Below are positions 1-13,300 of a stretch of 64,000 nt of DNA, one piece after another (within the stretch, counting starts at the first letter, position 1; the number at the start of each line of letters is the position of its first letter). The DNA comes from Atopsyche davidsoni (Eukaryota > Arthropoda > Insecta > Trichoptera > Hydrobiosidae): assembly GCA_022113835.1 (NCBI GenBank), contig JAILWY010000006.1, positions 5,084,001-5,148,000 of the forward strand, read 5' to 3'. A program made the position numbers and the translations under genes. The notes beneath the pieces are model-generated. The model worked only from the letters and a program-made list of their open reading frames with translations, was not told the DNA's origin and did not search any database.

Positions 1-292
1 ACCTGGAAAGAGAATAGGTAGTTTGTTAAAATATAGAATCATAACTTAGAAGTCCAGAACGAATCTTTGACATCCACTCTAAGGCTGAGTGATTTCAATT
101 TATTCAAGTTTGGTACTACTTCCTAGGAAAGTCGTTTCAAGAACGCGGGTTTTTCCATTTGGTTGAATAATTAGACAGATACAAAAAACCTCTCACACGA
201 GATCTGCAGAGCATGACGCTGTTGTTATTATTCCTTAAGATTCACTAATTAGTATACCAATCTAGAATTTACAACTGGATTGGAAGTCATAC

Positions 293-1304
293 CTGGAGAC
301 TGGCGAGGAAACTGTGAAGCTGATTGCGGATGGCGGCCGGATCTTCGGGCAGACGAAGAGTCCTGCGGAGCTCATCGGCGCAAGAGCCGTGGGCTCCCTC
401 CAACAGCATGGCAAGGGCAGACTTGACACTCGCAGGGGACACCATGAAGTTGCCAGGGATGGTATCAGCAGTATAGCGGAGAAGTTCTACATCGAAGAAG
501 TTGAACCTCGGTGAAAACTGCTGCTGCGGTTTCTGCTGAGTAGAGAAACTGACTCTATCTGCCACCGCTGCGTTCGCAACTACCGCTAGAGCTGAAATTA
601 ATATTTTAAATTAAATTAATATTAACCATAATGGGCGGTTTAACAATATTTCACTTTGCGCAAGTGTTTTGACGTTTCGTTTTCCTCCTTCAGTCCAGAA
701 ATTACCAGGGGATTAAAAGGGAAAAATATGTTTAGATATATTTTCATCAAATAAAGATCACAGATCTAATACGATTTGTTTACTTTTGCATGATTATATG
801 CGCGCGCATCCAATACGCATTAGAAAATTCTTACAAAATCAAACCCTCAATCGTTTATTCCATAAATATAATTCAAGCATTGTAAAAAGTTTAGTATAGA
901 TATTGCAAAATAAAATCTCGACAGGGCAAAGTTTATCAAAAATATTGTTTTGTGCAACAACAGCGCGGAGTCAATAACAGATATGTAATTACGGCAGCGG
1001 GAGATTGCGGCCGCGCTATCGTGCCGGGCGGAGACTACATTTTTACATTATATGATGCTAAACAACTGAAGATTAAAGCCTGTCATGAAGACAAACTCGG
1101 CCAGAATCATACCAAACATGAAAGACCGCGAACCCGATCCAAGGTTATCAAAAACTAGTTTTCAGTCGCGCGTTCAGTATCCACTTCCCATAAGCGTACA
1201 AAATTAAAACCGCACAAATGATCACTGCTAAAATGTCACAACTGTAAAAATCAAATAATAAAACAATTTCAATTACCGGAATAAATTAAAAACGTCACTT
1301 TCAT
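293..1304 (-). CDS. Secreted serpin, 5' part (exons 1-2; continues beyond left edge)
   Basis: Two exons join in frame. Exon 1 is 1304-1277 (28 nt, ATG in an AAG-ATG context, donor GTAATT, phase 1). Exon 2 is 591-293 (acceptor TTTCAG, donor CAG|GTATGA, phase 0). The joined 109 residues start with a clear signal peptide (MKVTFLIYSALAVVANAAVA), then a Gln-rich linker and the serpin helix A/B region. FNFFDVELLRYTA, NFMVSPASVKSALAMLLEGA and the following DELRRTLRLP are typical of the serpin fold, where the strand 6B/helix B 'N..SP.S...ALAM...GA' motif is standard. The reactive loop lies outside the window, so target and inhibitory status cannot be judged. The exon 1 length and phase match the serpin gene at 16-32 kb, which supports tandem paralogy. 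The donor of exon 1 is not a strong match, so exon 1 is less certain than exon 2. Confidence 0.82.
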
Positions 1305-1495
1305 CTTGATTCGATTTGAGTATTGTCACGGTGCACGGCGGAGGACTGGCCCCGGAGAGGGCTCGGCGTGGAGTGAGCGGCCCGGGCCGGCGCCGCCGCA
1401 GCCGGGCTCGGGTCTCCGGGGGTCTCCGGGGGTCTCCGGGGTCTGCGGGGGGCTCCGGGAAAACCCCGCGAGTATCCTTTCTCGATCATTTTCAT
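1301..1495 (-). other. Possible upstream ORF overlapping the serpin start codon
   Basis: A 64-codon ATG-started frame runs through the GC-rich tract upstream of the serpin ATG. Its TGA overlaps that ATG as ATGA (1304-1301). It would act as a uORF only if transcription starts above 1495, which the sequence does not show. Its Pro/Arg-rich composition follows the GC-rich repeat, so a coding role for the peptide is unlikely. Confidence 0.2.
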
Positions 1496-1530
1496 TCAGC
1501 GACCGCGACGCTCGTGAGAACCGAAACTAC
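1316..1530. promoter_or_regulatory. GC-rich tract with tandem decamers and G-quadruplex pattern
   Basis: This is a sharply GC-rich block in AT-rich surroundings, 12 to about 225 bp upstream of the minus-strand serpin ATG. From 1410 to 1459 the plus strand has six G-runs (3, 5, 5, 4, 6 and 3 G) separated by 4-5 nt loops. It is built on the decamer GGTCTCCGGG, three times perfectly at 1411-1440. This fits the usual intramolecular G-quadruplex pattern. The G-rich strand is the template strand for the serpin. Position suggests 5' UTR or core promoter, but no transcription start can be proven. Confidence 0.55.
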
Positions 1531-3395
1531 ACTGTTTTTTTTTATAGTCAATTGATTTATTTTACGTTCCGGCGTACGGTTTCGAAATTTAGAGTTCACG
1601 GTCGCTTATTTTTGTTTAAGATCACTACCGCATTTTTTTTTTCTCATTCATAATAAAATTACTCAACGCCGAAATTATAATGAACAAAAACTTTTTTATC
1701 TGTTCGCAAGGTGCCCGCCTATAATATTTTATTTCGCTGACGCTTTTCTTAGAATACTACCTACAGTTTTACCCAAAAAAAAAAAACAATATTATTTGCA
1801 AGAAATTGCGGATATCGTGTATACATCTTGTCACGACAAGTTTTCTAGTGCCTATCTGAATTTCAAATTTTTTATAAGGAAATTCATAAAATTGCTAGAA
1901 CTTTCGAATATCGTCTATCGAAAATATAAAGAATTACGTAAGAGTAAACACCACAAATAAGCGAGTCATATAAGATAACCAAAATAATATTTGCAGAGAT
2001 GTTACAGGTTCTTTTTATTCTAGATAGGTGAATATGTACCTATGTAGACAGGTAAATACATACGCAAAATTAGATTACTGCTGTGCATTACCCATCGCTT
2101 TATTCCATCTAAAAATTACTCATTTAGATATGATGAAGTTCATCCTAAATAACACCCATATCTAGCAATTTCCAAAAAAAAAAACCTATCGTTTTGCCTA
2201 AGTGGAATTTTTAACATAAACATATTTTTACTAATGTATCGGAAAGTACAGAATACTACGAATTATACTTTTTTCTACTTCCCGGGGAATTATTGAATCG
2301 GTGTTTCTACGCGGGTAAATAAAAATCCTGAGATAAATATGGCTATCACGTTTTAACCGATATGAAGCATTGCTCGCCAATTGAGATACATATTATATTT
2401 ATGAATATTCGCTGGACTTGTGGACACGGTCCGGTACCTTAACAGGTTACTGACGTCATCAGATTGTAGGACTCGATGCTCATTGGGATGTCGAGCTATA
2501 GTGACGTGCGCCCGACTATACATTCGTATCAAATATAAAAAATAAATCACGCAAAAGACTTTAAAAAATAAAAACCTAATCCATGACTGGAAGTAATAAA
2601 ATGAATCACCAAGGTCTAAACAGCTTGTAAAATGTTTTAGGGCACCAGGTGCTTTATTACTTGTGCAGACTGCTCGCAGATAGAGTTTATGATTCGCGGC
2701 GTCTGGGCTGTAAGCTTAAAAACAATCTGCAAGTTGTCCGTAATATTATTTTATTTTATTTTAGGGCTTTTCAAAATAAACGTTTTTATTTCTCGAACTC
2801 ATATTTTGTGAAATAAAACGTGCGCATATTTTTTCTTATGGTTATTGTGGCACTGCAACCGAACTTCTTCATATTATCAAGAGCCTAGTCTAGAATAGTT
2901 TATAATTAATTAAACAAAATACCAGTTTCTCAAATTATAATCGAAGTGATGCAGCAATCTTAATATGCAACGGATGTGTGTTTTTGTAACGACGTCAGAA
3001 AAAATACCAATCAGGTATAGAAATATTTAGTAATCGGTTTGTTTAATGCTGTAAAATATAATTGATGCACTCTTATACATGTACAGTGATGATTTACAAA
3101 TGTACTGACTACATATTAGTAAACTAGAAATAATACAAATATTGAGATCAAGGATCGCACCTGTCATTGAAATCAATCCAACATCAACTCATTTCGATAA
3201 AATTATACCCAATTAGGAAATCTGTCGCGTATAAAATATTTTATATAATTAAGATATAATATATAGGCCAATGGTGAAGTAATTATAATGCACTTCATAC
3301 ACGCGTAGGAACATACAAACAATCAAACACGAACGTATGCTTTTATATTTTCAAGAACTGAAAAACATATAATTTTTCATATTTTAAATAAAATA

Positions 3396-3446
3396 CTGTT
3401 GTGATTTTTCCATGTGTTTAATTTAATTGGTGACCGGTTTCGCCAA
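3396..3446 (-). repeat. Interspersed repeat R1, copy 1
   Basis: Read on the minus strand it contains GGCGAAACCGGTCAC, then an A/T spacer, then CATGGAAAAATCACAA. The same block recurs at 10268-10312 (minus) and 15191-15237 (plus). Only the shared core is delimited. The full element is probably longer, and its class is not recognised. Confidence 0.55.
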
Positions 3447-6400
3447 CCTTTCACGCTGGAATTATCAAACTGAGTCAAACTTGAATACTTATATAATTTT
3501 TCATGATTAAGTGCAAAATATCCCTGATGCCTAAATAGTCTTGAATAGTATAATTTATCTATGTAATGTATATCGCGAGTAGATATATAAACTCTTAACG
3601 ACTTTAACATTAAAAATAACGACCTTAGTTTAAAAAGTTATCTGTTTAAGTGTATTTTTCTATGACGTGCATATTCGTATCGTGAAAATAATCGTTGCAT
3701 CTAAAATACTTAAAATTTTGAAGGTAATTTAATGGGAAATAATTTTAAATAGATTTGTTTGATTTTATGACAAAGTTTTATAAAAAAAATAGTAAATTTG
3801 ACAATCTCGTGTGTACAATATTATGAGATTACTTATTTAGATAAATTACTGTAGAAATATATACGCAACCAAATATTTTCTAGCATAAATATAATTCAGA
3901 ATATTTACAGCAAATTGTGCAAATTCAAACTTTATAATAATAATGTTATGGTATTATTTGTATTACATTTTTTTTTTAATATACTTATGTTTACACTAAG
4001 CTCAATAGTGGGCGCATTATTTACACAAATGAATGGCACTGAATTATTTTTAAAAGTATGTTATATAACAATACATACTGCGTTATACTCGTGTGAAAAT
4101 TTCCCAAAGCGCATATTGCAAATGACCGAAAAGCCAGAAATCCCTTGCGGCAACGGCAAAGGACACGACAATAAAACAATACGACGTGCCGTTTCAATCG
4201 GACGTGTCCCCTTCAATCGAAAAACCCGCATCGGTTTGTTTACCCTGCTGCAGGGATAGCCCTTTGTGCGGCACACGCCCGGGTTCCGGATTACCGAGTA
4301 AACCCCGAGTCCAGCCCTCAGCCAGGCCTATACAGTTCCTGAAGTCAATATATTGCAGTGCCTACTGCATGAGGCCTCCGGGGGCGGAAGACCGAGGACC
4401 TTTCTGCCGATAGTAGGAACAGAGCAGCAGTCAAATATTACTCATGTGAGGACCTTCTACAGTTCACAGACATCAGACCGACAATTAAAGGCCTCCTCAC
4501 ACGTAGCAATAAATCGTGCCAGCTAGCCAATGGCGTCCTTTAAACTTAAGACTATTTAGTATGGTTCTTATGGCTATGGTTGTAACATGGTGTGTGGCTA
4601 TCCCCTAATCCTGCGCGCAGGTTGTAGGGCTTACAATGTGTGACTTGGGTGGTAACGTACATGTATTTCTTTATTTTCGTTATTGAGTTATGTAGGGAAA
4701 ATATGTGAAATGGACACCAGACTATTCGTACCAGTATATTTTATGAAATAATATTTTTTAAAAAAACTAGTTCAAAATTATATTTTGATGTACAGTTTTA
4801 CTTAAAAAATGAAATCAAATATGCTAATAGATCACAATCTTTACATTTATATATTTAAAAAAAAATTAAAATCGTAAAAATGTCGCATATGTTTGAAAAT
4901 ACAATTTACAATTTTTTGTATGAATACCCTGTGTGTACCACGTAATTATATTAAAATTTAGCTGAGATTATAAATAAGAGTCTGAATAGTGTTGTGCGAG
5001 TGCGGCAGGTAAGTTTTTGCACAGCTGAGAAAAAAATCTCCCCGAAAGCGCCGAACAAAAGACATTCTAGTCTCCATTGAAACATGTTGCTCTAAATACT
5101 TTAACGCTAAAAGTGCCTGGATTACCAAGAAAGGAATCCCCAACCCCAACAATTTACATCTCGCCGGCCAGCTGTGGCGAAAATCCCGCCCCAACCTCTG
5201 AGTTGACTGAGCACCACTTGAGAATACTGAAAACAAGCACTGCATACATGTGCGCAAAGTATTATTCAGCAGGCAAGTGAGTGAGTTAACTCGGGAAATA
5301 ACTAAATGAATACGGAAGACTTGCAAAGAACACGCATCGATATATTAAATGTACACGTCGTACAGGAATCAAATAAAAACGATGCGATCCAAAAATAATA
5401 TTTATTGAGAAATAATATTTTACTGTTTGACTTAAATAAGTTTCTAAATAAATAAAAATAGTGGTAAATTTTCGGTTTTACCTCGCATCACAGCCTATTG
5501 TATTATTATGTATTTGAAATATTAAAGATGAATTTATTAATGGTGGGGATTCACAGTTTTTCTTAAAGCGCTTTGTTATTTCCAAATATGGTAAATTTTA
5601 AAATAAACGAAAATAATTACTTCTGTAAAATACACAATACTTCACAGACATGGTGAAATATTGTTTTATTATTATTATTGAAGGGTTTTTGTTATTTAAT
5701 TTGTTTTTGTGGATTCAGCAAGCCACAAAGATAGTGTCGTGACAGGTCAAATCTAAATATATTGACTGAACAAGAGCACACTGATAAGAAGAAAACCACA
5801 TAAGAATCCATTAGGTTGTACTCAATAATCATGTAGTAAGTTTAAAAAGTTACTCTGAAAGTTATTTAAATACATTAAAGAAAAACTTTACATGTATTTG
5901 ATATGACTATATTCTGGACTAATAAGAAAAAGTTTGGTCTTTTAATTTTAACATCAAACAGTAAAATATCAAAGTTTCACGTTTATATTATTCTTAATCA
6001 TCAACATAAGTTCAATTTACATCCGATAACAAAATAAACATAGTAATTGTATTGATAATATATAAAAAAAATTTACACAAAATTGAAACATTAATAATAT
6101 ATAAATAGCATTTTAAAATAATACTAAACAATTTGGGTCGTACGAAAATATTTATTATTGTATAAAAAATAACACAGAAAACATTAAATGTATATAAAAT
6201 AACTAATAATTATGTAGTTAAATTGAAAATTATTGTATGATCAATCAAGATATCATATACGTGTTTGTATATGCTTAATGTGGATGATTTTTGAAGAAGT
6301 ATCCTCAAGCTTTTCCAATAGTAGTTGTTTCTGAAAGTAAAATAAATATTAAAACATAGTTTAAATAAGCATAAATACTTTAAAAATAAAATAGATACTG

Positions 6401-9400
6401 ATAATAATTACTTATAAAGCTACTAAAGATATTTAAGGTTATATAAAAAAGCAGAACATAAATTATAGTTTAAATCGATATGTAATCATTATTGGACTGC
6501 AAATATATTTGTACAAAATTCACCGTGAAGAAACAATAGTAGATGTATTTCTTATTTTCCATTTTTATGAAAAATGCATTGTGATTAGATAATAAAATAT
6601 TATGTAGAAGATATACCATGATAATTACAAAAGTCATCTATTTCATACACGTTACAATCCACTGGCCTTCCCAAAAAACTAAATATTTTCAGGAATAGCC
6701 TTTCAGGTGATCGTAATCATTTTAATACACGGCGGGTTAATCACAAGAGACAAGCAATGATAACAGATCGAGTATTATTTTTGCATTATTAATTTAATCC
6801 TGTGGACTCAGTCCAGATTGTTTTAGTGTATAGAATATTTTTAGTATCTGGATTCTTCCACGGCGAGATATATAATAAGTTTGGTTGTTATTCAATGTAG
6901 TGTTTTCCTTGTAATATCCTGGCGCAGGTATTTGGTGATGATCAGATGATCGGGCATTTCCTGCGAAGGATGTCGCAATGAGCGGGATTTCCCCATTAAA
7001 CCGAAGACCACAACACGTGCATACGTGCGCTTCCCATGTTAAGGCATGCAACGATATATTTAATACGAATAAAATTAAAATACCATGTTAATAAAATTAC
7101 ACGTAAAATATGTTTTAAATTAAAAAAACTAGTTCAATCAAATAATAATTTTAAATTATTTTGATAGTAGTTCGTAAGTACAAATCTTTATCAAAATAGG
7201 GTGGTAATTAATTAATAGAGGTGGTTACTGCCCGCAAAATAAATATTTTATACTGCACTATTATCAAACTTATTTACCACAATCATTTCAAAAATTAATG
7301 CACAAGTGTAATTAAAATCATTGATATGATTGAAGTAAAAAAATCACTTTATATGCATGCGTAATCTAGTTCCATAGTTTTATTTTAATATGTAAGTATC
7401 AAAAAAATAAAACAATTCTTAATTGGTTTTTACTTGTTGAATAAAATTTGTTTTGGTTTTCCTTATACAATCTAAATTTTAATAGCATATTAATATCGTA
7501 TTTATATAAAAATATATTCATGTATTCATTAAATTATTTAAAACTTCATCAATATCATGCACGCATCAACGAATCTTAAAAAAACCCTCGTAGCATTCTC
7601 TGATTTTAATTAATGTGTAAAATAAATTATTATATTTAAAAAAACCTATAAGGTATTTAAAAACAGTAAAACCCAGTTCAATTTAAATAAATTAAAAATA
7701 TTTTAACTTCTATTCATGCATACAGATAAACCCACCTATTAATTAGTTTAAGTGAGTTTTTGGCTTGAGCCAAGAATTTACTGAATAGTAAAAAATATGT
7801 GGGATAATTTTTTAAATGATCTTCAAGTTTCAATTAAATGATATTTTCTTGGACATAAATAAAATATACCCGACTATATTTTATTATATATAAAAGAAGC
7901 GGCAACAAATCTATTCAAAAAATGTAATTTTATCAACAGGCCACTATCCCACACACATTAAACATTATAAGATGAAAATTATTCACAGCAAATGCTATTT
8001 ATGTAAAAAATACACACACATCGTTTTCATTAAAAATTGCTAAATTTTTATTAATAAATCTGTTATGGTTAAAAGCTTATTACAAAAAATACTTAACTGC
8101 TCTTAAATCTATGGGGCTACATTGTATTTACTGTACATAAAAGACAATCCGTACGGTGGTAATTTGTACAAATTTGTGGTGTTTCAAGAAAATTTTATGT
8201 CCACACTTGAACAGTCAATCATCAAACCGTAAAACAAAAGCTCATTAATAGCAATAAAGCGGTTCTTAGTAAAAATCTAATAATTCAATTGTTTTTCGCT
8301 GATCATCGGTTTTCCTAGACCCGTGATATGACAGCATTTTATATCATTATAGTACAATAAATTATCATCAAAATGCGGTGGCTTCCTAACCGCAGAAGAT
8401 AACTGGAAAAAGTAGCAGCTTTTTGTATAAAACGCTATATGCATCGAGCCTGTATTGGGACAATAGACTGGTCGTTACAAATGCGTGCGAGCAATGACGC
8501 GAGCATTGCATCACCACTATGAACTATATACCAGGCATACACACCTTTCAGGATTTTCTAGAATAAAACTGAAAACCGACGAACAATTACTATGATGTAA
8601 ATATTGTACGTGCACAACAGTAGCGTACTTTTATTATGCTGTCAGGGATTTTTTCAAGATCAAACTTTTAATGAGCATCAATGAATATTAAATAACTGGT
8701 AAATAACTCATTGTAATCATAAATTATTTCTGACTGACTTAATATATATGATAAGCTATATTTTTGAATAAATAAAAATACTACAACATTTTTTTACAGT
8801 GTGCTCTTTCGAAAGCTTTGTCAGAGTAATTTGTCTGCTATAGCGCTAAATCTAGCAAGACAAGCCGGGTCTTAGGGTTGTATGGATATACCGCTACTAT
8901 TTTAATTTATTATGAAACAATAATTTTAAAAAAAATTTAATTGTTACATGTGTACTTTAATTTTTTTTAATATACTCTAAAACAATCAGAAATGTTTGCA
9001 AAAAAATATTTTACTAATAAGAGGTAAAACAGAGTCGAGACACCCCTGACTAAAAATCAGCATATTCAGAAGAGACTTAAAGGCTTGCGTTAGAGTAGTG
9101 ATACATTAAAAAAAAAACGAAGTATCATTTATATCAATGCATATTTTTTAAGTGTTACCCTGCCATTAATTACGTTTTTTTGTTTTGGTTTGAGATCAAA
9201 GTTCTGGTTTTCCCCATGGATGCAGCAGGCCTCGGTGACCTTTTGTGTATAAAGTTTACCTGTTGACGTCATTGAGTTGATATATAATACAGGAAAGGGA
9301 CAAATCACGTTTTTAATTTACTTGAAATATTTCAAAAGAATATTATTTTTAAAAAACCGGGCGTCGACTTGATCATCATCATTGGATATTATAATGATTA

Positions 9401-10267
9401 TCAAAATAACCAGATGTTTTCAGATTATTTTTATCTCTATACTAATTTATAAATATAGTACATAACAAATTTCACTTTTATCAATGTCGTGTTTCGTTGT
9501 GAATGAGGTCCAATAGTATTTAAACGACTCTCAAAAACCGTATAAAATCATGTAGTGCTGTGTTTAAATTGAACTATGAATTGTATTTGTCGGTAGTCAG
9601 GAATGCAATACATTAAACTGCATGTCAAAGTTGAAGGTACCCTCACTGGTCGGTAATGGCATGATACAATGACGTAGGCTAACTCTGTACTGAGTCATGA
9701 ATGAGATGACAGGCACTCCAAGGGAACTACGTGATCACTTAGTCCAAAGAACAATTTTATAATTCGGTAATTTTTCAGCAGTTGACGCAACGCCAGCCAC
9801 GTTTCTAGAATACATCAATTAAATCAATAATGTCTTCCTGCTCTTAGAAAACACCTAGGAAGTGACACAGCGAAAATATTTATTAGCAAAAATCTGTTTT
9901 GAGAATTCTGTTACATCCTGACAAACATTAAGACTACTTGACTTTATTCGGAATATAATTTATGATAATTTAATATAATTTATTTTACTCAAGTTTGTAT
10001 GACCTCCGAGCATCTTGTCCGACGATGGCCTTAGTCAATGGATTGTAATAATCGATTTTATTCAAATAGATCGATAAAAATAAAACTCATCGAAAGTTGC
10101 AACAAGTCCAATTGTACAGATTTACTATATTTTCAATCGATCAAAGATATTTCAATTTACTGAAAAGAAACATGTTGTGCCTGTTACGAATTTCTTACGG
10201 TTATAAAATGATCGAACCGCTGCAAAGAGATAAGTTAATGTTAATATTTTTTAATAAAATACTTGAG

Positions 10268-10312
10268 TGATTTTCCACGTGTTCGTTTTTATTTGTGACC
10301 GGTTTCGCCATA
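10268..10312 (-). repeat. Interspersed repeat R1, copy 2
   Basis: The minus strand reads GGCGAAACCGGTCACAAATA, then a short spacer, then CACGTGGAAAATCACT. GC-richer sequence of unknown origin lies at 10380-10520 and may be the body of the same element. The core matches the copies at 3.4 kb and 15.2 kb. Confidence 0.55.
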
Positions 10313-13300
10313 TATATTAAAATGGAATTCCACCAAGTACTCTCTGTCAAAAATATTGAATTTCTTAAGTTAATGTTAGTCGGTGTTGTGTTAGACTTAA
10401 GCGAGTCTGATTCATGGGACGGACTCGGGTCGTGAGCTCGGCATTGTTCACGCGGCGTCCGGAGTGCCTCTGTCACCAGATTAGAACCACTTCCTGGCGA
10501 GAAGTCGCGATAAAACAATTATTTATTATTTAACAGCCTTTATTTTATTTTTTAAAAAAAGCGCCGACGCGGTTATTCCAGTGACAACACAATGACCGAG
10601 TAATGATTTTATTATTTTTAATTTAATATTCAACCATGACAAATGTGAAAAATAAACTGCAAAAAATATCACTAACGACTGGGTTTAAATGTGTATAAAA
10701 TTTGGACGATTTACGAAAAGTTAAAAACCTTATTACCTGTAACATTTTTTTGAAATAGAACCTCGTCGAATTATGCATTTTTTTTTTGTAACAGCTTTTA
10801 TATATAATTGCACTTAATATTGGTAATTTTTCCAAAACGGTTTTTGAATAGTTGACATTAAGCAATTTGTATTTGAGAAAAAATAATCATATTTTTTTAA
10901 ATTTAAATAAAAAAATACCACATTTGTTAGGCCTAGTCACAAATATGAAATTAAGATAAAATCTTTAAAAAAAATACTGTGTAATATCGTTGAAAAATGT
11001 ACCAACAAAGAGTACACAAATCAAATGCTTCAAACAGATAAGTGCTTCAACAATAATTGTGGCTTAATTGTTGCATAATTTTTAACATCTGTTTCCGATG
11101 TAAATATGATATAAGATTAATCACGAAATGAAAATCGCGTTGATCTTGGCATTTTTATTTTCTCAGGTGATCACTCAAGCAATTGAGTGCACATAAAGGT
11201 TATTTTTTTTAAGTTCAAACCATTTAATAATAAAGTAAACCAATAAAACTATTTTGTCATATGTGTGATGTTTTTAAAATATAATGACATTTAATCTGAA
11301 TAATACAATGATTTTTATTTATTTTTGCAATGTAATGATTGCGGTAATTTTCAGACAAGTCTGAACCATTTTCGAGCGAGTCAGACACGCTGGAGGCAGG
11401 ACGTTCTGGGTGGACTTCGATAACGCGGTCAGAGAAAATACTAAATGAAAATCTTCCGCCAGACGAACACAATGCAAGCCGCAAGCTATTAATAAAACCC
11501 AAGTGCAATTCATTGAAGACTGTTTTCATAATTATCGAGTATTCTTGTAACCGACCAAACGAAACCACAAGAAACTAAACAAAGTATATTATTGATTTAG
11601 TGAAATATACTAGAAAATAATATTCCTTTACTTGATTTCTGATCATACTTAATATGTTTGCTGCTCCAGTTATAAACAATTATTTTATATAAGAAAATAT
11701 AAATAAAAATTAAATGATATGGTCTAAATAAAAACTACAGTCTGATAAGTGTTTGAAGACACCGAGTAGTGATTGATTATTTTTGCTTTTTTACACCTCC
11801 ACGGCTATCTCGGCTCTGTAAAAGTGCAAGAGTTTGAACCGTTTACTAATTGTCACGTTTCTCATTGGTTTAGAGATTTGTAATACGACGGTTAAATATG
11901 AATACCTTTCTTATGCTCAGGTACGACATTTATAAATGGTAAAAAATACCCATGACTAATGTAAAGTGTCAACATAAGTAGTGCGCAGGTAGATGCGCTT
12001 TCACCTGTAGTATTTCCGACAAACAAGACTACGCAGTATTGTCTTCACGTGTGACGTACTTTCAATTGACAGGTGCTCAAATCAACAATAATTATAGATA
12101 TTTCCCAAAAGCAACGAGTTTGTTGACACCATTTTCTAGAAACCAAGCATTTAATTAAACTACAGTTAGAATGTTCAAAACGAAACTTCAACCTGAAGAC
12201 TCTCATTGTCACAGTGGGAAAAAGTGGGTAAAAGCTGTTATGTATACGTTTCAAAATGCAATTAAGCTACAATTAATATAAGATTAAGTCTATATAACTG
12301 ATTTTCAGATGTTCTATGAACATGGTTGTTTATTTTTTTGGGAATCTGGACTATGTGTATAGGGATATGCGATTCCACAATGGCGTGCGGTAAAGGCGAC
12401 TAACATATGAAATTCTGGTTACCAGACTTGCTAACAATATAATTGTACATGTTCGTTCTAAAATGAGGCACAAAATAAAATGCTGTTACAAGTTAGTATA
12501 AATGCATTCCATGATCTCAATTATATGCCACAGCAAGAGCTTATTTACAGTGTATATAATAAAGAAGAATAGGCTTAAATATCTAACTATAACAATACAT
12601 TTCAGAGTGATAACAGATTATTTCAGTACTTTGTTATGGTTCCTAATACACCCAGGCATATGGCTTTCCTTAAAACTATATTTATATGTTTATATAAAAT
12701 ATATAGATTATAAAATTTTCTTTTTTACTTTGAAAATGCATTTCCTTATTACAGGCACATGCAACGTGTTACCTATTAAAGTAATCTGCAATTTATATGA
12801 AGATATGACACTTTCGTTTATATAAAAAAAACTTTAACCTCAAGGAAATGTCAACATGTAGATTTATATCACGATAAAAGATATTTTGTATAAATGCTTA
12901 CGCAATAATTATTTCCCCGTTTAATTAGCTAGAACCAATGGAATCAAAAAAATAATAATTACCATTGAAACAATCGCACGTAAATAATAGATAATAGTGG
13001 TTTTATTTAAGGTAGGTACATTCCCAATTTGCGTAATTCCCCTAATTTAAATTATTATTTAATCACCGCGACGTGCGCTACAAGCGATTCAGGATACCGG
13101 AACTGATTAGTACTTCATATCCTTTTATAGAAAGCCACAAAATCCAAGCGATACGACTCTCTCGGTTTAAAAAAAAAATGTGATAAAAATAGCAACATTG
13201 GCCTTCAGCATGACTCGGTGGTGGTCAAATTTATAATCTAAGAATTTTTTTATTATAAACATCAAATTCATAATAATATTTTGTTTTTTAACATTTAAAA

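Noticed and set aside
1087..1125. Alternative signal-peptide exon for the left serpin (ATG TTT G|GTATGA at about 1119)
   Set aside because: It has compatible phase but gives a very short leader. The exon at 1304-1277 gives a standard signal peptide and a better start context.
1306..1653. Plus-strand open frame through the GC-rich tract
   Set aside because: It is a product of the low-stop GC repeat, antisense to the serpin leader, with no domain or splice support.
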